Assembly (NCBI GenBank): GCA_031002005.1
Contig: CM061914.1
Span: forward strand, 193,520,685-193,584,684
Direction: 5' to 3'
Origin: Vandiemenella viatica
Lineage: Eukaryota > Arthropoda > Insecta > Orthoptera > Morabidae
Length of the DNA: 64,000 nucleotides
A program made the translations under genes and the position numbers. Positions within the stretch are counted from its first letter, which is position 1. Each line of letters opens with the position of its first letter. Below are positions 31,936-44,449 of this stretch, piece by piece. The notes under the pieces are model-generated. The model was not told the DNA's origin. It made no database searches and saw nothing but the letters and a program-made list of their open reading frames with translations.

Positions 31936-34900
31936 TGTTAGGGATGGTATTTGTATCAGTTTGAAAAACGGATTTGCAAACATGAAAGCATAATGTTATG
32001 GGACAAAGTTTATTTACACAATCAAAATGAAGTCATAATAAGTCAAAAATTAGTCATAAATCTATTTCTTTTCGGTTTGTATGGTTTGAAACATTTTATT
32101 CGATTTGAATTTGTTTTTTAGATTAGGCAGTCTGCTGAAGGTGACTCGGGGTGTGGTGGGAAGGATAGTGGGAAGAATGCGGCGCATTTCAGGAAACGAT
32201 CTTAGAAAGTCATAGCCTAAACAAAGAATTTGGTTTAGCGATTCCAGGCCAGGGAAAATCTGGGTGAGAAAAACAGAATTCTGTTTGGCTTTAGGTTGTT
32301 TGTGTCGGTGTGGGGGCAGTTCCTGACTCTTAATAGCTGTTTTTGAACTAGTTCTGGGGGATAATTGCAGATTATGAGTGCCTGAGAGGCAAACGCATCT
32401 GCTCTGATCATGAGTCCTTTACTATCTACACCAACAACCTGACCCAGGCACACATAAACCACATATAAGTGTATCACGTATGTTGCAGTGCCACTACCAT
32501 TTTTTAAGAATTATCTGGATCATTAGGTAAACAAACATCTACCCTCAAAGTGGAATTCACAACAAATCCAGTTAAGATGTGATGTAACATGAAATTCCAC
32601 AACTATTTGATCATTTTGGCCTAAAGCTTTTTGTTCCCTGCAGCAGGCAGATGTCGCTGTGGAATGGTGTCATTTTGCCAAATTTTCATGTCGGATAACC
32701 TTCCGCACTTTGTATGGATGGCCAAGTGACAGTGCTGTGGAACCCACTACCACCCTAGCGTGGTCTGCTGATCTGCAACATCAAAAAGAAGAAGGCTTAG
32801 ACATGCTGCCGCACTACAGTAGGACCCTGTATTTCAGTTGACAGTAGGTATTATTGCTAACATTTAACTATAAGTACTGATGACAACTGAGGTAGCGATT
32901 TAATAGATCTAATAGCACAAAGCTATGTGAATCGTATAGAACAGTAGTAGCAGTAAAGATTTTGGGGAGTGTGGACATGTGTATTTAAGTGCAGTGTAAC
33001 ATGCTGTATCATCTTGTATACATTTTATGGCCTTTCACCACTCTCGATAGTGATGATAGTAGAAAACTGTCAAAGAAGAACATTTATGATGCATTATGTG
33101 AACTTGTGATTTCTACGGTGAACTGTTGACCAGTCAACAGTACAGGCTTGATTAAGCCTGCAATTCTCACTTGACAGGGCTTGTAATGTTCAAAATCTAC
33201 TCGCTGTGTTTACTGCATCCACGTGACATTATCTCACTCCATGAACGTTAATTTTACATTTACACAATTGTCATCTATACCTATTTGTTTTTCCTGTCGT
33301 CTACAATATTTTCAGCAACAATTCAACAAACGATTCCAGTTTCATCCTTCATTTACTGCACATTATTGCAATAGGATTTCACACTGATGGCTTAATCTTT
33401 TGCCAGTTAGTAAACTCTTTGTAGTATGTAAGCTACCTTTCGCTCTATTCTCGATATTCAGTTAAAATCCAGCGAAGTTTGAGGTTAACATCAGTACACG
33501 ATATCATAGTTCAAATCGAGATAACAACACTTTGAGTTCATAAAAGTAAATAAACCACACATAACAACCATAAATAAGAAGTTTCAAGTAAAATATAAAC
33601 CATAAACTTACCTAAATGAGCGTAATCCATAATAATCCTGAAGTAGGAAACACAGGTTTGTTTACCCGACTACAGCACTAATATTCCACTAAATAAACAC
33701 TGTAAAGCACTTTAATAATTAGAATTTCACCATCGGATATTAAATTCACTACTAACTTGCAGTTCCAGACCAATTTAAAGCAGTAAATATGATTTTTAAA
33801 AGTATCACCTCATAGATTGTTCAATAATTCATTTCAGCACATCTAAACAGTTTCAGAGCTTTAAAAGTAAATGTAACCAAGTAAAACAACCAGCCAGTTA
33901 ATATTCTTTAAGTTTCCGGTAACCATCAACTAATAGAAAGAAGTTATTAATAAATAAATGTCCACTTGATAATGGCGCCCGTAGCAACGAACTTTTAAAA
34001 TTCAATTATTTCCCAACTAACATATTTAACGAACTAAAAACTTTTCCAAAGTACTTAAAATAAATAAAGGTTCGATTTAAATTTAGTTTCAGGACACAAC
34101 CGGCTTTAAATAAAAACCGGAATATTTGGTTGCACAACGGAAAACAGTAAAATTTAGAAATTCTATAACTTCCGATAGACTTAACCGATTTGAAAGATTT
34201 TTACACCTCTGGGCTCGGCAGGAGCTGGGGAACACTTTGAAATAATATTAACTTGGAATTTCAAGGCTTTGAGGGGAGGCATTTTTCATGTGACGTATGA
34301 TGACATATAACAGTACGCGATACAAATGTGCTTTTAAATTAACCAACCTTCAAAATTCATTTTTCACCGGTCTGGAAGCTTTAAAAACAAAACACAAGAC
34401 ATCACTACACTTGTCTCATTACGGTCTTTATCTTGTGAATTTCTGGTAGCACTCAGTTAGGAAAACTTTTTACAGATAGACTATTGTCTAGGTCAGTAGG
34501 TCACTTTGACAAAAGGGACCCGGCCGCCATTTTTTGGGCAGTTGACTGAAGTATTTTGTCGGGGTAAGATGTAGAGCTCTGCTAGATGAGTTCAACGAGA
34601 CCGGCTCAAGCGCGCGTTGGTTGACGGGAAGATCGGCTTAGAGCATTATGGCCGACCGGCGCCATTTGTAAAACCGGCATTGCCAACGTAACATCCTAAA
34701 ACTTTCCGACATGTGTTTATAATAGATTTCAATTTCATTCGGGGTTGTGCGGTCTGTTCTGTTTCATGATTTGTAATCTTCGGCAAATGATTTTCTCCGA
34801 TTGCCATTGCTAACTGTGACTTTTGTAAATTCTGTGCAAAAATTTTAAAGAATATACTTCCATTATCTGGATGCAGACCTTCATTTCTACTTTAGTACCT

Positions 34901-35470
34901 TTTTTACAGGAGGTTAATCTGTAAGTGGCGACCGCGGTAATCTTTACAGTTTGCATTCTACAAGGTTTAACACGGTTATCGAACTTTTTCCGAACTTTGA
35001 CAACTTTTGGATAACTTCAAGTTTAGGTGAAGAAGCTGATACTAACCCCCGTATCCAGCTCTTGTCCCTAACAAGTATCTCAGCTCTTCGACTGCACAGC
35101 ACATATTATTTATTTTATCAATCCCTTCCTATTTAAAGACCAAGTATTTGTCCTTACACTTGGTGCGTATTTTGTTATGAGAGTGCATTCACAGTTATAG
35201 CTCTGGACACTGCTACCTTTTCAGAACTCCGTAGATGGGAACTTTTCTATCAATACATCCTAAACACCAGGCCTACCCCTGGCCCCAACCTACACTCAAG
35301 CTGTCACAATTTCAGAAATTTACAGTGAATTTGCTGTTTTTAAAATTATTATTTAACCTCAAATGATCATCACAGAGATTATTCTGTTTTACAGTTATCC
35401 TTGATCAACTTTCTCCCCTCACCACTGGCTTAATCCTAACTGACCCATGTGTTTCATCTTTGGTTCATGC
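31936..35470. other. Long unassigned stretch
   Basis: No transposase, RT, TIR pair or convincing exon was recognised. A GC-richer patch (about 34510-34690) has GCCGGCGCCAT-type motifs. Likely intronic or intergenic. Confidence 0.4.
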
Positions 35471-35479
35471 ATGTGGCAG

Positions 35480-35665
35480 GTCTGGATTTGCAGCATCTTT
35501 GGATCTTTCCTCCTGCCATATGTCTCCACATTCTACATGTCTTAAGTATTTTTACCAAAATATTATGAATTGTGTTAGTGATTTTTGTGTTGGTCTGGTG
35601 CACCTGCTTTCATCTATGGTAAGTTATTGGTTATTTTCCCTACCGTATCTTATTTTCAGAAACTA
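35480..35665 (+). repeat. Hairpin repeat family H, copy 5 (single arm)
   Basis: Shares CTGCCATATGTCTC..CATTCTACATG, AAATATTATGAATTGTG and the tail CATCTATGGTAAGTTATTGG with copy 6. Confidence 0.6.
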
Positions 35666-35678
35666 AAAGAATAATTCA

Positions 35679-35768
35679 GTATATATATATATATATAGAT
35701 TGTTTGGAAACAAAGGCGCTGAGAGCGGATATATTAGACATTGGGATATATATATATATATATATATG
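35679..35768. repeat. Paired AT microsatellites
   Basis: (AT)n runs at about 35680-35697 and 35748-35767 bracket a short unique segment. Confidence 0.8.
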
Positions 35769-36470
35769 ACACTAGGAATGGGACTTTACACCCATATTGT
35801 GATCACAAATATAATCACATTTCAACCTGCTTAAAAATTGTTTCAGTAAAATGTTTTTGAGGACTTCTAATAAATTTATTGTTGATTGTACTGTTCTACC
35901 GGATAGTTTGAAATTCAGGATACCCAATAGAATAACACGCCAAACAGCAAAATTTTACCCTGGTAAAATACAAACATACAAATACAGAAAATAATCCCAT
36001 AAAGAGAAACTGTCACAGCTTTTTAAATTTTGGAATAGAGCCATATAATAATGACAAGATGATACATACTTATTTCTTGAGATCTGAATAAATCTATATC
36101 AGTAATTTATCCTTAACATTAATTTAAAAATACTGTAATTGTGTATCAGGTGTTCCTGTCAAGATAATTAGTATTTTTTATTAAGTCATTTATTAAGATG
36201 TTAATTTAGTGAACACCATTCATAGTTAAGATACAAATTTGGAAAAATTTATACCAAACATTTGTTAGACAGAAATAAATAACTGCCATGGATTTTGCTA
36301 AATGATTGAATCTCATGTGATGAATAAATTTTATTCTTTAAAAATACAAATGTGCTTTTGAACAAAATCAAGACAACTGAAATGAATTATGTCAGAATAT
36401 TTACTCACCTTCTGCCCACACAGTGCGCGGCAGTTAACAAGTCTCTTCTTATCAACGTTCCCCCACCCTC
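35769..36470. other. Unassigned AT-rich DNA
   Basis: No supported feature. Probably intron upstream of the 36477 exon. Confidence 0.4.
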
Positions 36471-36476
36471 GTGCAG

Positions 36477-36528
36477 GAAGCGCTGCCTACGACGTCTCCA
36501 GACCCTCACGGATACCTGGAAAACAAAG
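36477..36528 (+). CDS. Candidate internal exon D of host surface-protein gene
   Basis: A pyrimidine-rich acceptor (TTCCCCCACCCTCGTGCAG) ends at 36476. The donor AAAG|GTGAAT lies at 36528/36529. The 52-nt exon in phase 0 reads EALPTTSPDPHGYLENK plus one base, a hydrophilic, proline-rich stretch typical of a stalk before a membrane anchor. It leaves phase 1, the phase that opens the hydrophobic tail of candidate exon B at 43611 (joined codon GGT). It is short and has no database support here. Confidence 0.4.
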
Positions 36529-37585
36529 GTGAATTAAAAACTGAAGATGCTCCCTCAAACTGCAACCGTTAACAACTTCTATTCATTTCTGTCTTCATTT
36601 TACAATTTTGTTTCTTTATTGATATTATAAATTACAATAACTCTTGAAATTTTGGAGTACATTCAAGTGTTTTGGCTTATATAATCTGTCAAAACATTTC
36701 TGACCACACCTGTTACACAAAACCATGGGAAAAAATTGGCATCCACTAGGAAATCGCAGTATGTTCCAAAATATTAACTGCTTGAATGTATGTATTTTAC
36801 CAAATTATAAATACATTAACCTAGTGACAGATTAATTCTAAATACTCAGAGGTAGCTTCCAAACATGACAGCAATACAATGACTTTTTAATAATTGAAAC
36901 TGTTCCTGTAAAACTGAGATTATAAGTGAAACAACATTTTTATTGAAATTTTGAAAAATTTATACCAGTTACATTACAGTTACAGAAAACAGTGACTGTT
37001 AGGGGATTAGTGACACATTACAAGATAAGGAAAACCTAGTGCAGAAGGAAAATAAAACACTGCATTCAAATCATCTCCAATTAGCATGGTGTAAGTTTCA
37101 GGTCATGTTATATACCTATCATATTACTGTTGCATAATGTATATAGAAAATAAGTTTTATAATAATAGTAAAGCACTTTTCATCTCAGAACATAACCTTG
37201 TCACAGGCTCATTTTCTTGCTAAAAGCATTTAGAGGTGGCAAATCTCATATAGTTGGATAGTAAAGAACTTTTATATCCATTTTCTTAACAAGAAAGCAT
37301 TTTTTAAATGGATTCTAAACAGTTTTTATAAAAGACATAAGATTCAAATAAGGTTGTTTTTCAGTCATAATGAATTTTGTTGCATTTATTTCCACTAAGA
37401 AAGCAAAAAATGATGATCATGTTAAGGTGTATTTTGTATTCTTTTAAAATTTATCAGAGAAGATATTGGAAAAATAAAGAATTGGAACTTTTTAGATAAA
37501 AGAGCTAAGAATACAGAAGTAGGCTCAAATAAGATAGAATAATTCATTTAATAACAATTTGGATAAAGGAAACAAAGAAACTGCC
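36529..37585. other. Unassigned AT-rich DNA
   Basis: No supported feature. Would be intron if exons D and B are joined. Confidence 0.4.
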
Positions 37586-37589
37586 GCGA

Positions 37590-37860
37590 GGCACTGAAAA
37601 TAAGATAGGATAGGGAAAATAAACAGTTACCAGTCACTTACCACAGATGAAGGCAGGAGGGCGAGACACGTGGCGGGTCGGAATGTGACCACATCTTTCC
37701 CCCTGCCATATGTCTCGCCTCCTACATGAGTAAGACTAAAGTCGAAATATTGTGTAATTCTTTTGTTTTTGTGTTTTTACGTGTGTCGCCCTCCTGCCTT
37801 CATCTGTGGTAAGTGACGGGTAACTGTTTATTTTCCCTATCCTATCTTATTTTTAATAAC
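37590..37860. repeat. Hairpin repeat family H, copy 6 (best hairpin)
   Basis: Arms of about 68 bp (AAAATAAGATAGGATAGGGA ... GGCAGGAGGGCGA and its complement) are nearly perfect inverted repeats around a loop of about 130 bp. The loop contains GTCGAAATATTGTGTAATTC. Confidence 0.8.
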
Positions 37861-39292
37861 AATTTATATCACTTCAAAGGTAACTCAAAATTTAAAGTAA
37901 GAAAAACGACGTTTTGGTGTCGACATGTGATGGCATCACCATGTATGACTTTTAGAAATTAATAGCTCTTAAACAAGAATAATTACTAGAAAATTTGTGA
38001 GGACTGAAAAGATCGAGAATAAATTAAACTATAGCATATTAAAATTTCGGGAAAATCTGATAAAATTAATGTTCCACCGGAATGGGGGCCTTTGCTTATT
38101 CACTAAAAATTAGCGTTTCCCCGCGGGAATGTACTGTTGTTCCATGCCAATTCAACAATAGATAAGCGCAAGCTGTCGCGGATAGTTTTCAAACAGTTTT
38201 TCAAGCAGGCCGTCGAGGTGAGAAGATCTCCGTGATGGGAAGGAAACTGTGAGGCTGGGGACTTTGAAGATTTTTTAATAGCGGTGAAATGGGGAAATTA
38301 GAAAATTTCAAGTTACGATCAGGACAGTGATGCTATTCCAGGATGCCATACGATGATCTTTCGCAATTTTGGGGGGGAAGGGGGGAATTTTCTGAAGATT
38401 GCTATCAGTTTGTGTGAGTGACATTAACCTGCATTCTGATTCAAGGAGATGATAGTATCAGTGCCTTATCTTTCTGGTACCTCAACTTGTAACACTTACA
38501 ATTCAAGAATAAAAACTTTTTTTACACAAGAGCTGTGTTACTCCATAAACCATTATCTCTTGGGGGTAATTACGAGGGATTGGTGACCGAATAACGAACC
38601 CATGCAAGAATCCTTTAAAGGTACCAACCAATACGATCAAGTTTGGTAAAAATGTTTGAATCCCCATAAAGCATGTTTATACGACAAACTGCTCCTAGAA
38701 ATTAATTAGATTTTAAACTTACAGAAAATCGAGTATTGATTTTTTTAAATTTATTTGTTCTGATGAAGCCATTTTTTAAAATATTGGATTTGCGAGATAA
38801 TTTGCGCAGTGAAAACCTACAGACCATTGCAGAGGTTACTATGCAAGAAGTGCCTATGATGTGGCTTATCTCCAAGAGATGAGACAGAGCTGTTTTTCTT
38901 TGAAATAACTGTTACAGAAGCTACCTAGCAAAAATATTGCAAAGAAATCTCTACCTTTCAAAATTAAAGATTAAGGTAATCCCTGCCCTTCAAAATAAAG
39001 ATCACTACAGTGTATTTACTAGAAACATAGATGGGCAGAAAGGAATCAAACACTCCCCTCCATCTTTGCACTTCCGTAGACTTCTAACTACTACTCGTAG
39101 TTACTATGATACACCAGGCATATTATGGAGAATGTTGATGTCTCTCATAACACCATGAAATGTGGAAAGAAATAGCAGAAAAGCTCAATCAGACTAATAA
39201 GTATACATTTTTTTTTTATACAGCATGTTTTATTTTCGTAACCCATATATACAATAATATGGTGGTATAATAATTTTAAAATTAAAACGAAT
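37861..39292. other. Unassigned DNA left of the RTE insertion
   Basis: No supported gene. Contains a short G run at about 38371-38385. Confidence 0.4.
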
Positions 39293-39305
39293 ACATTGTT
39301 GAAGT

Positions 39306-41685
39306 CAAGGAACACAAGGATGGGGCAGCAGAAACGCAGAAGGAAGAAAGCTGTTGGAGTTCTGCAAACGGAATGGTTTGATTGTGGGTAATTCCTGGTT
39401 CAAGAAGAGGGAAAGTCATAAGATAACATGGTATAGTACAGACTTGTCTCGGAAGTCGATTGTTGACTATTTCCTAATCGAAGCAGAGTTGAGACGGAGT
39501 ATTGTGGATATAAAGGTCATCCCATCAGAAGCCTTAGATAGTGACCATCGACTTCTAATAGCCAGTCTGAAAGAGAAAAAGGGAGCAAGAACACCAGAAA
39601 ACCAGGAGAGAAGAATAAGAGTGTGGAAACTGAAGGATGAGGAGTGCAGGAGGGAGTACCAGAAAATACCTAGGGACGACTTGCAGTCAGCGGAGGAGGA
39701 ATGGGAACGTTTTAAAACCACCTTGGTAAAAACAGCCGAAGCAGTATGTGGTAGGACAGCTGGTAGAAGAAGAGAAAGAGAAACTCCCTGGTGGAATGAC
39801 AGGGCAAAGGAGGCTGTGATACAGAAGAATAAAGCCTTCAGGGAATGGTTCCAAAGGAGAACAGAGGAAAGCAAAAGAAAGAAGCAGAAACAGTGATACA
39901 GGAAGAAAAGAGGAAATGGATGGAAAAATGGACAGAAATGCTAAAAGAGGATAGTGAGGGCAGTAAGAAGGTGTTGTATGCCATGGTAAAAAGTAGGAGG
40001 AGAGGAATGGAAGCAGGTAGTATACAGGATAAGAATGGCAACTTAGTGGACGGGAAAGACCACATAAAGGAAGTCTGGATGGAGTATTTTGAGGATCTGT
40101 TGAATGCTTCAGGACCCAGTGATGAAAATGAGAGTACAGAGGAAGAACAGGACCAGTATCAAGAGGAAGATATTACATGGAAGGAACTGGAGGATGCGGT
40201 AAAGAGAATGAAGGGAGGTAAAGCACCTGGAGTGGATGAAGTGAGCGTGGAGATGATACGAGCTGCTGGAGTATTGGGCACACAGTGGCTCTGTAGGGTG
40301 ATGCGGGCTGTGTGGAAGGTGGGAAAAATTCCAGAGGACTGGAGGAAAGGGGTAATAATACCCATATTTAAGAAAGGGGACAAGACTGTCTGCCAAAACT
40401 ATCGTGGTATTACGCTGATGTGCCACTGTGCCAAGATATATGAGAAAGTTTTGGAAAGCCGAATAAGAAGAGCGGTTGAAAGGCAGCTAAGGGAGGAACA
40501 ATATTGATTTAGACCAGGAAGGTCAACTATCGATCTTATATTTGCAATAAGACAGCTACAAGAACGGCACTACGAGTATGGGAAAGATCTGGTGATGGCC
40601 TTTCTGGACATTGAAAAGGCATATGACAGCCTCAGCCGAAACCAAGTGTGGGAAGGACTGAGAAAAAAGTCAGTAAAAATGGAGATAGTGCAAAGAGTGA
40701 AGGATATGTATGAGGGTAGTAAGAGCTGTGTCAAAGTGGGAACGGATAAGGCTGGATGGTTCCATTTGAAAAATGGACTAAAACAAGGAAGTGCCCTATC
40801 ACCTCTCTTATTTATTGTAGCTATGCATGAAATATTGAAGAAGGTGGTGGAGGGAAAAATGAAAGCAATGGTATTTGCAGACAACCTATTAGTTTGGGGA
40901 GAGGATGAAAGAGACGTGCAGGATCAGCTGGATATGTGGGAGAGAGTAGTTGCAGCCTATGGTATGAAGTTCTCTGAGAGAAAAAGTGAAGTGGTGATAA
41001 CAACAAGAAAGAAGAACAGGACGGACATAGGCATATCACTTAGAGGGGAGCAACTAAATAGAGTGGAATGTTTCAAATATTTGGGAAGCTGTATTGAAGA
41101 AAATGGAGGAAACAGGATGGAAATAAACGAAAGAGGAAGATGTGCAGATGGATTTTTTAAAAGTATTAGAAGCCTGGTATGGATTAGGGATGTCCCACAA
41201 AAGAGTAAAGAGGCAATATATAAAACATATTTTGTACCAATTTTAACATATGGAGCAGAAACATGGGTGATGAAGGAGAGAGACAAAGGGAGGGTACAAT
41301 CGGTGGAAATGAAATTTCAGAGGAGTAGAGTGGGAGTAACAAGAAGAGACAGAGTAAGGAATGAGAGAATCAGGGAGATGATAAAGGAAGAACCGCTACA
41401 ACAAAGAATTGAAAAATCTAGGCTACAGTGGTACGGGCATGTAAAGAGAATGGGAGAGGAGAGGCTACCAAAGAAGATGCTGGACATGGAGCTGAAAGGG
41501 AAGAGGCCTAGAGGAAGACCAAGGGACAGATGGATTAAAGGTGTTAAGAAATGTGTGGAGGAAAGAGGAGGAAATTGGGCGTCAGTGGAAGAAGAGAGAT
41601 GGTGGTTAGATAGGAAGCTCTGGCGAGGCTTTTGTTCCCAGCAGACCCGGCCAGTGGCTGGAAGCTGTCCTAGATGATGATGATG
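39306..41685 (+). mobile_element. RTE-type LINE, 5'-truncated, with TSD
   Basis: The perfect 13-bp duplication ACATTGTTGAAGT flanks it (39293-39305 and 41686-41698). The 3' end is the short repeat GATGATGATGATG, typical of RTE elements, not poly(A). The 2.38-kb copy starts inside the endonuclease domain. It is the youngest-looking retroelement in the window. Confidence 0.92.
39318..41677 (+). pseudogene. RTE endonuclease/reverse transcriptase (nearly intact, inactive)
   Basis: The protein copies element RNA into DNA at a nicked target. Visible in order: the C-terminal part of the APE endonuclease (EFCKRNGLIVGNSWF; SIVDYFLIE; SEALDSDHRLLIASL with the catalytic SDH); a charged linker; RT motifs KGGKAPGVDEVSVEMI, WRKGVIIPIFKKGD, NYRGITL and FRPGRSTIDLIFAIR; motif A MAFLDIEKAYDSL; GLKQGSALSPLLF; and motif C as VFADNLLVWGED. 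The C-terminus has LQWYGHVKRMGEERLP and RPRGRPRDRWIKGVKK. Defects: a frameshift near 39875, a TGA at 40505-40507 replacing the Gly of the expected YGFRPG, and FADD changed to FADN, which removes a metal-binding Asp. Confidence 0.9.
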
Positions 41686-41698
41686 ACATTGTTGAAGT

Positions 41699-41930
41699 AA
41701 TTTAGAAAATGGTTTTGTACCGCATAGGCAGCATCAGTTGATTTCTCTCAATCAACTTGCAGTTGAGAAAGCATTGGCATGTTGATTTGTTATTATTGTA
41801 TCACCTTATAGTTCAGTTTCAGTGAACTGTTTCGTGTAACTTCTTACGAAATTGTGAAGGCAACAAATAGCTTTGACAACATGGCCTCTGCTATCCACAT
41901 GCAACTCTATAGGCCTAAAATATATTCACC
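41699..41930. other. Unassigned DNA right of RTE
   Basis: No supported feature. Confidence 0.35.
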
Positions 41931-41939
41931 ACGTCTGAG

Positions 41940-42240
41940 TTAAAATTCCAAAGGAACTTTCCATCACACATCGTGCCCTATAAAAATGTTAATGGATTAT
42001 TTTTTCGCTTTGTCGTTTACAATTGTAGTTTTTTCAAAAGGGTGAATTAAATAAGTTTGAATACTTCATCACCTAAAAATACGTGATGAATGGATGGGTA
42101 ATGGTTTAGGTGGCAGGATAGTTTTGTGAAGTATCTACTGGCTTTTTCACCTTGAACTATTAAAAGCGAGCTGAAGAAGCAATTCTTCTTCATCGGATGA
42201 ACTGTTAGACATGTTAATAACGAGCGAACAGACAAAAATT
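41940..42240 (-). pseudogene. PIF/Harbinger transposase fragment
   Basis: A minus-strand start at 42212 reads MSNSSSDEEELLLQLAFNSS, an acidic N-terminus typical of Harbinger transposases. Further along, in another frame, HHVFLGDEVFKLI resembles the motif around the second catalytic Asp (compare VGDSAFAL at 7.7 kb). The intervening part is missing, so this looks like an internally deleted copy. Based on short motifs only. Confidence 0.4.
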
Positions 42241-42960
42241 AAATAAACGAATTATTCCTTCCTTCATCTATGACTGCTTCAACACTGGCCTGCCCTTCAG
42301 CTGCCCACGGTCTGTTCGTCCACTACTTCGGGGGACTGCTACCACTACCACAAAAAAAAGTCTCCACTCTACTTTGATCCCCAAATTGGGGTGAAGTTTA
42401 ACTTAAATACAGAAAAGTTATTTAATTTTTAAAGTGTAGAGAAAGACGTTTCATAAATTTCAAGGTATTATGCTTAGGTTTTCAGTATCATTTTGGAAAA
42501 GTAGCAGAAACAACTGATTTTACAAAGTACAAAGAGATAGGTAAGTGTGTGCCAGAATGAAATAACCATTTTCTGTCAATCTGTGTGTTTCCAAGAACTC
42601 GTAATCTTTGGGAAAGGAAGTATGGATTTTATTTGGTTTTAGAATCAAATTTAATAGCTTTCTGTTAAATGGTGCCCACTAAAATGGGTTGAACTGTAAT
42701 AATGCAACAGTGAATAGAAAACATAAACATTGCTTATTTCATAGATTAAATAGTGACCCAAGTAAACCATTTTACAATGTGTGAACCTTATTATTTCGTT
42801 TAAGTGAAGGTGGCAAACGTAATCTGTAAATAAGAACCTAAAATTCAACATTAGAAGCATCAGGCTTAATAAATTTGATTCAGAAAATTGCTATTTTCTG
42901 TTTACTTCTGATAAAGAATTAATCTTTAGTCACTTAGGCAGACTAAGTTGAATGCTAGCC
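42241..42960. other. Unassigned DNA
   Basis: No supported feature. Left flank of the tandem duplication. Confidence 0.35.
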
Positions 42961-42968
42961 CAAATTAT

Positions 42969-44250
42969 CCACTAAAAAAATTATCACAACCCCAGAAAAC
43001 CATCTGCAAATAAGCAGCACAGTTACTACACTCCATTAAAGTAAAACTGAAGTTATAGCTTATACAGAAAAATATGTAACAATAAAATATATTTGGATGG
43101 TTTCTACCTGCAACAGACGTTTCAGTAAAAACCATTTGAATGTGTTATTACATTCAGAGTCACTGAATCTACATTAAACGGTTCACCGACAACGTGTGGA
43201 ATTGTTAAGTAAACAATGGAATAAAAAGTTGACAAAAAGAAATTCAAATCAAATCTATAGTAGAAACGCAAACCAAACTCTATCCCACAGCTTGTAATGA
43301 AATATTATCCTGGAGATAAAACAGACGTAGCAATGCCACACTAAATACTGGACAGGAATGGACCCGAGGGCATAATCCTTCCAAAAGTTTTTTATACGTT
43401 CGCTCATCTGTTGTTCATGCGTCGACTTTTAATTTAGTCCAAAAACGGAAATTTTAAACAATTACATATAGCAATTTTTCTGAAATAAAACAAGTGTGAA
43501 AAAAATACAATTTTCCATCAACATAATGTAAGCCATAAAATGTTCCAAACAAAACAAAAATCAGTTCAGTATATTGACTTACTACAGCTGGAAATTCCCT
43601 CCATTTGCAGGTACTCCGTGTGGGGGTGGGGCGATCGCTCGTGCCGGGGCAGGTGTCGGTGCTCCGGCTCTGGTGCTCCTTGCGGCCTGTGTGCTCGGGC
43701 AGCTCTGGTAGAGCTGCTGCTGCTGGTCCTGGTCTGAGGTCGGGATCCACTGCTCGCTACAGACAAACCGGGTAACGTGTCACTCCTCACTGGTGATCAG
43801 ATCATTATTCCACCCACAGCAAACAGTCTACAAAAAGCAACACATGTGCTACATTCCATAAAGTTAAAACCAAAGTTATAGCTTATACAGGGAAATACAT
43901 AATATTGGAAATCTGTTTGGATGGTTTCTTCAGTTTAAACCACTAGAATGTAACGGCAGGAAGGTTGACTCTATGATAAACAGTTTTTAAGGATGTGTGG
44001 AATAATTAAGTGAATCATGGGGTAAAAATTACCAAAAAGATACATAAATGAAATCTATAAAACAATGGCACTCCAAACTGTTTCAAAGTTTGCTATAAAA
44101 TAAAAGCTTAGAGGCAGAAGCGACATAGCAATACCACACAATAGGTCAGTCAGGAATGGACCAGACAGCATAATCCTTGAAAAAGTATTTTATACCTTTT
44201 CCCAACTGATGTTTTTGTTTTACTTTAAAAGTGTCAATTCTATATTATAA
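42969..44250. repeat. Diverged tandem duplication, period about 822 bp
   Basis: 42969-43440 and 43806-44235 align as direct copies. They share AGTTATAGCTTATACAG, TTTGGATGGTTTCT, GTGTGGAAT(T/A), ACATAGCAAT(G/A)CCACAC and GGAATGGACC..A.GGCATAATCC. Candidate exon B follows the first copy. The counterpart after the second copy is candidate exon C, displaced by the LINE at 44.45-45.54 kb. Confidence 0.72.
43611..43711 (+). CDS. Candidate last exon B with GPI-anchor-like tail
   Basis: The acceptor CCCTCCATTTGCAG ends at 43610. In phase 1, after the G carried over from exon D, it reads GTPCGGGAIARAGAGVGAPA then LVLLAACVLGQLW and stops at 43709-43711. A small-residue spacer followed by about 15 hydrophobic residues and an immediate stop is the form of a GPI-anchor attachment signal, so the product would be an outer-surface protein tethered by lipid. 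GC content is far above the surroundings, as expected for coding DNA here. Identity of the protein is unknown. An immunoglobulin-superfamily surface protein is only a guess. Confidence 0.45.
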
Positions 44251-44449
44251 AGCATTCCATAGATTTGCTTAAATAATGAAAATTGATCAAAAGTTTGTTT
44301 TTTAAAGGGTGTTGATACAAAATTTGAATCCTTGCTAAATGTATTTCTAAGCCTTTTATAAAAGGGGTGTGAATAATGAATCAGGGGTGAATTAAAAAGA
44401 TTTTTTGAGTTTCTAATTCAGTAGAAAGGTACGTTTAGATTAAAATAAG

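Noticed and set aside
40109..41286. Several minus-strand frames of 70-110 codons
   Set aside because: Antisense shadows of the RTE reverse transcriptase on the plus strand.
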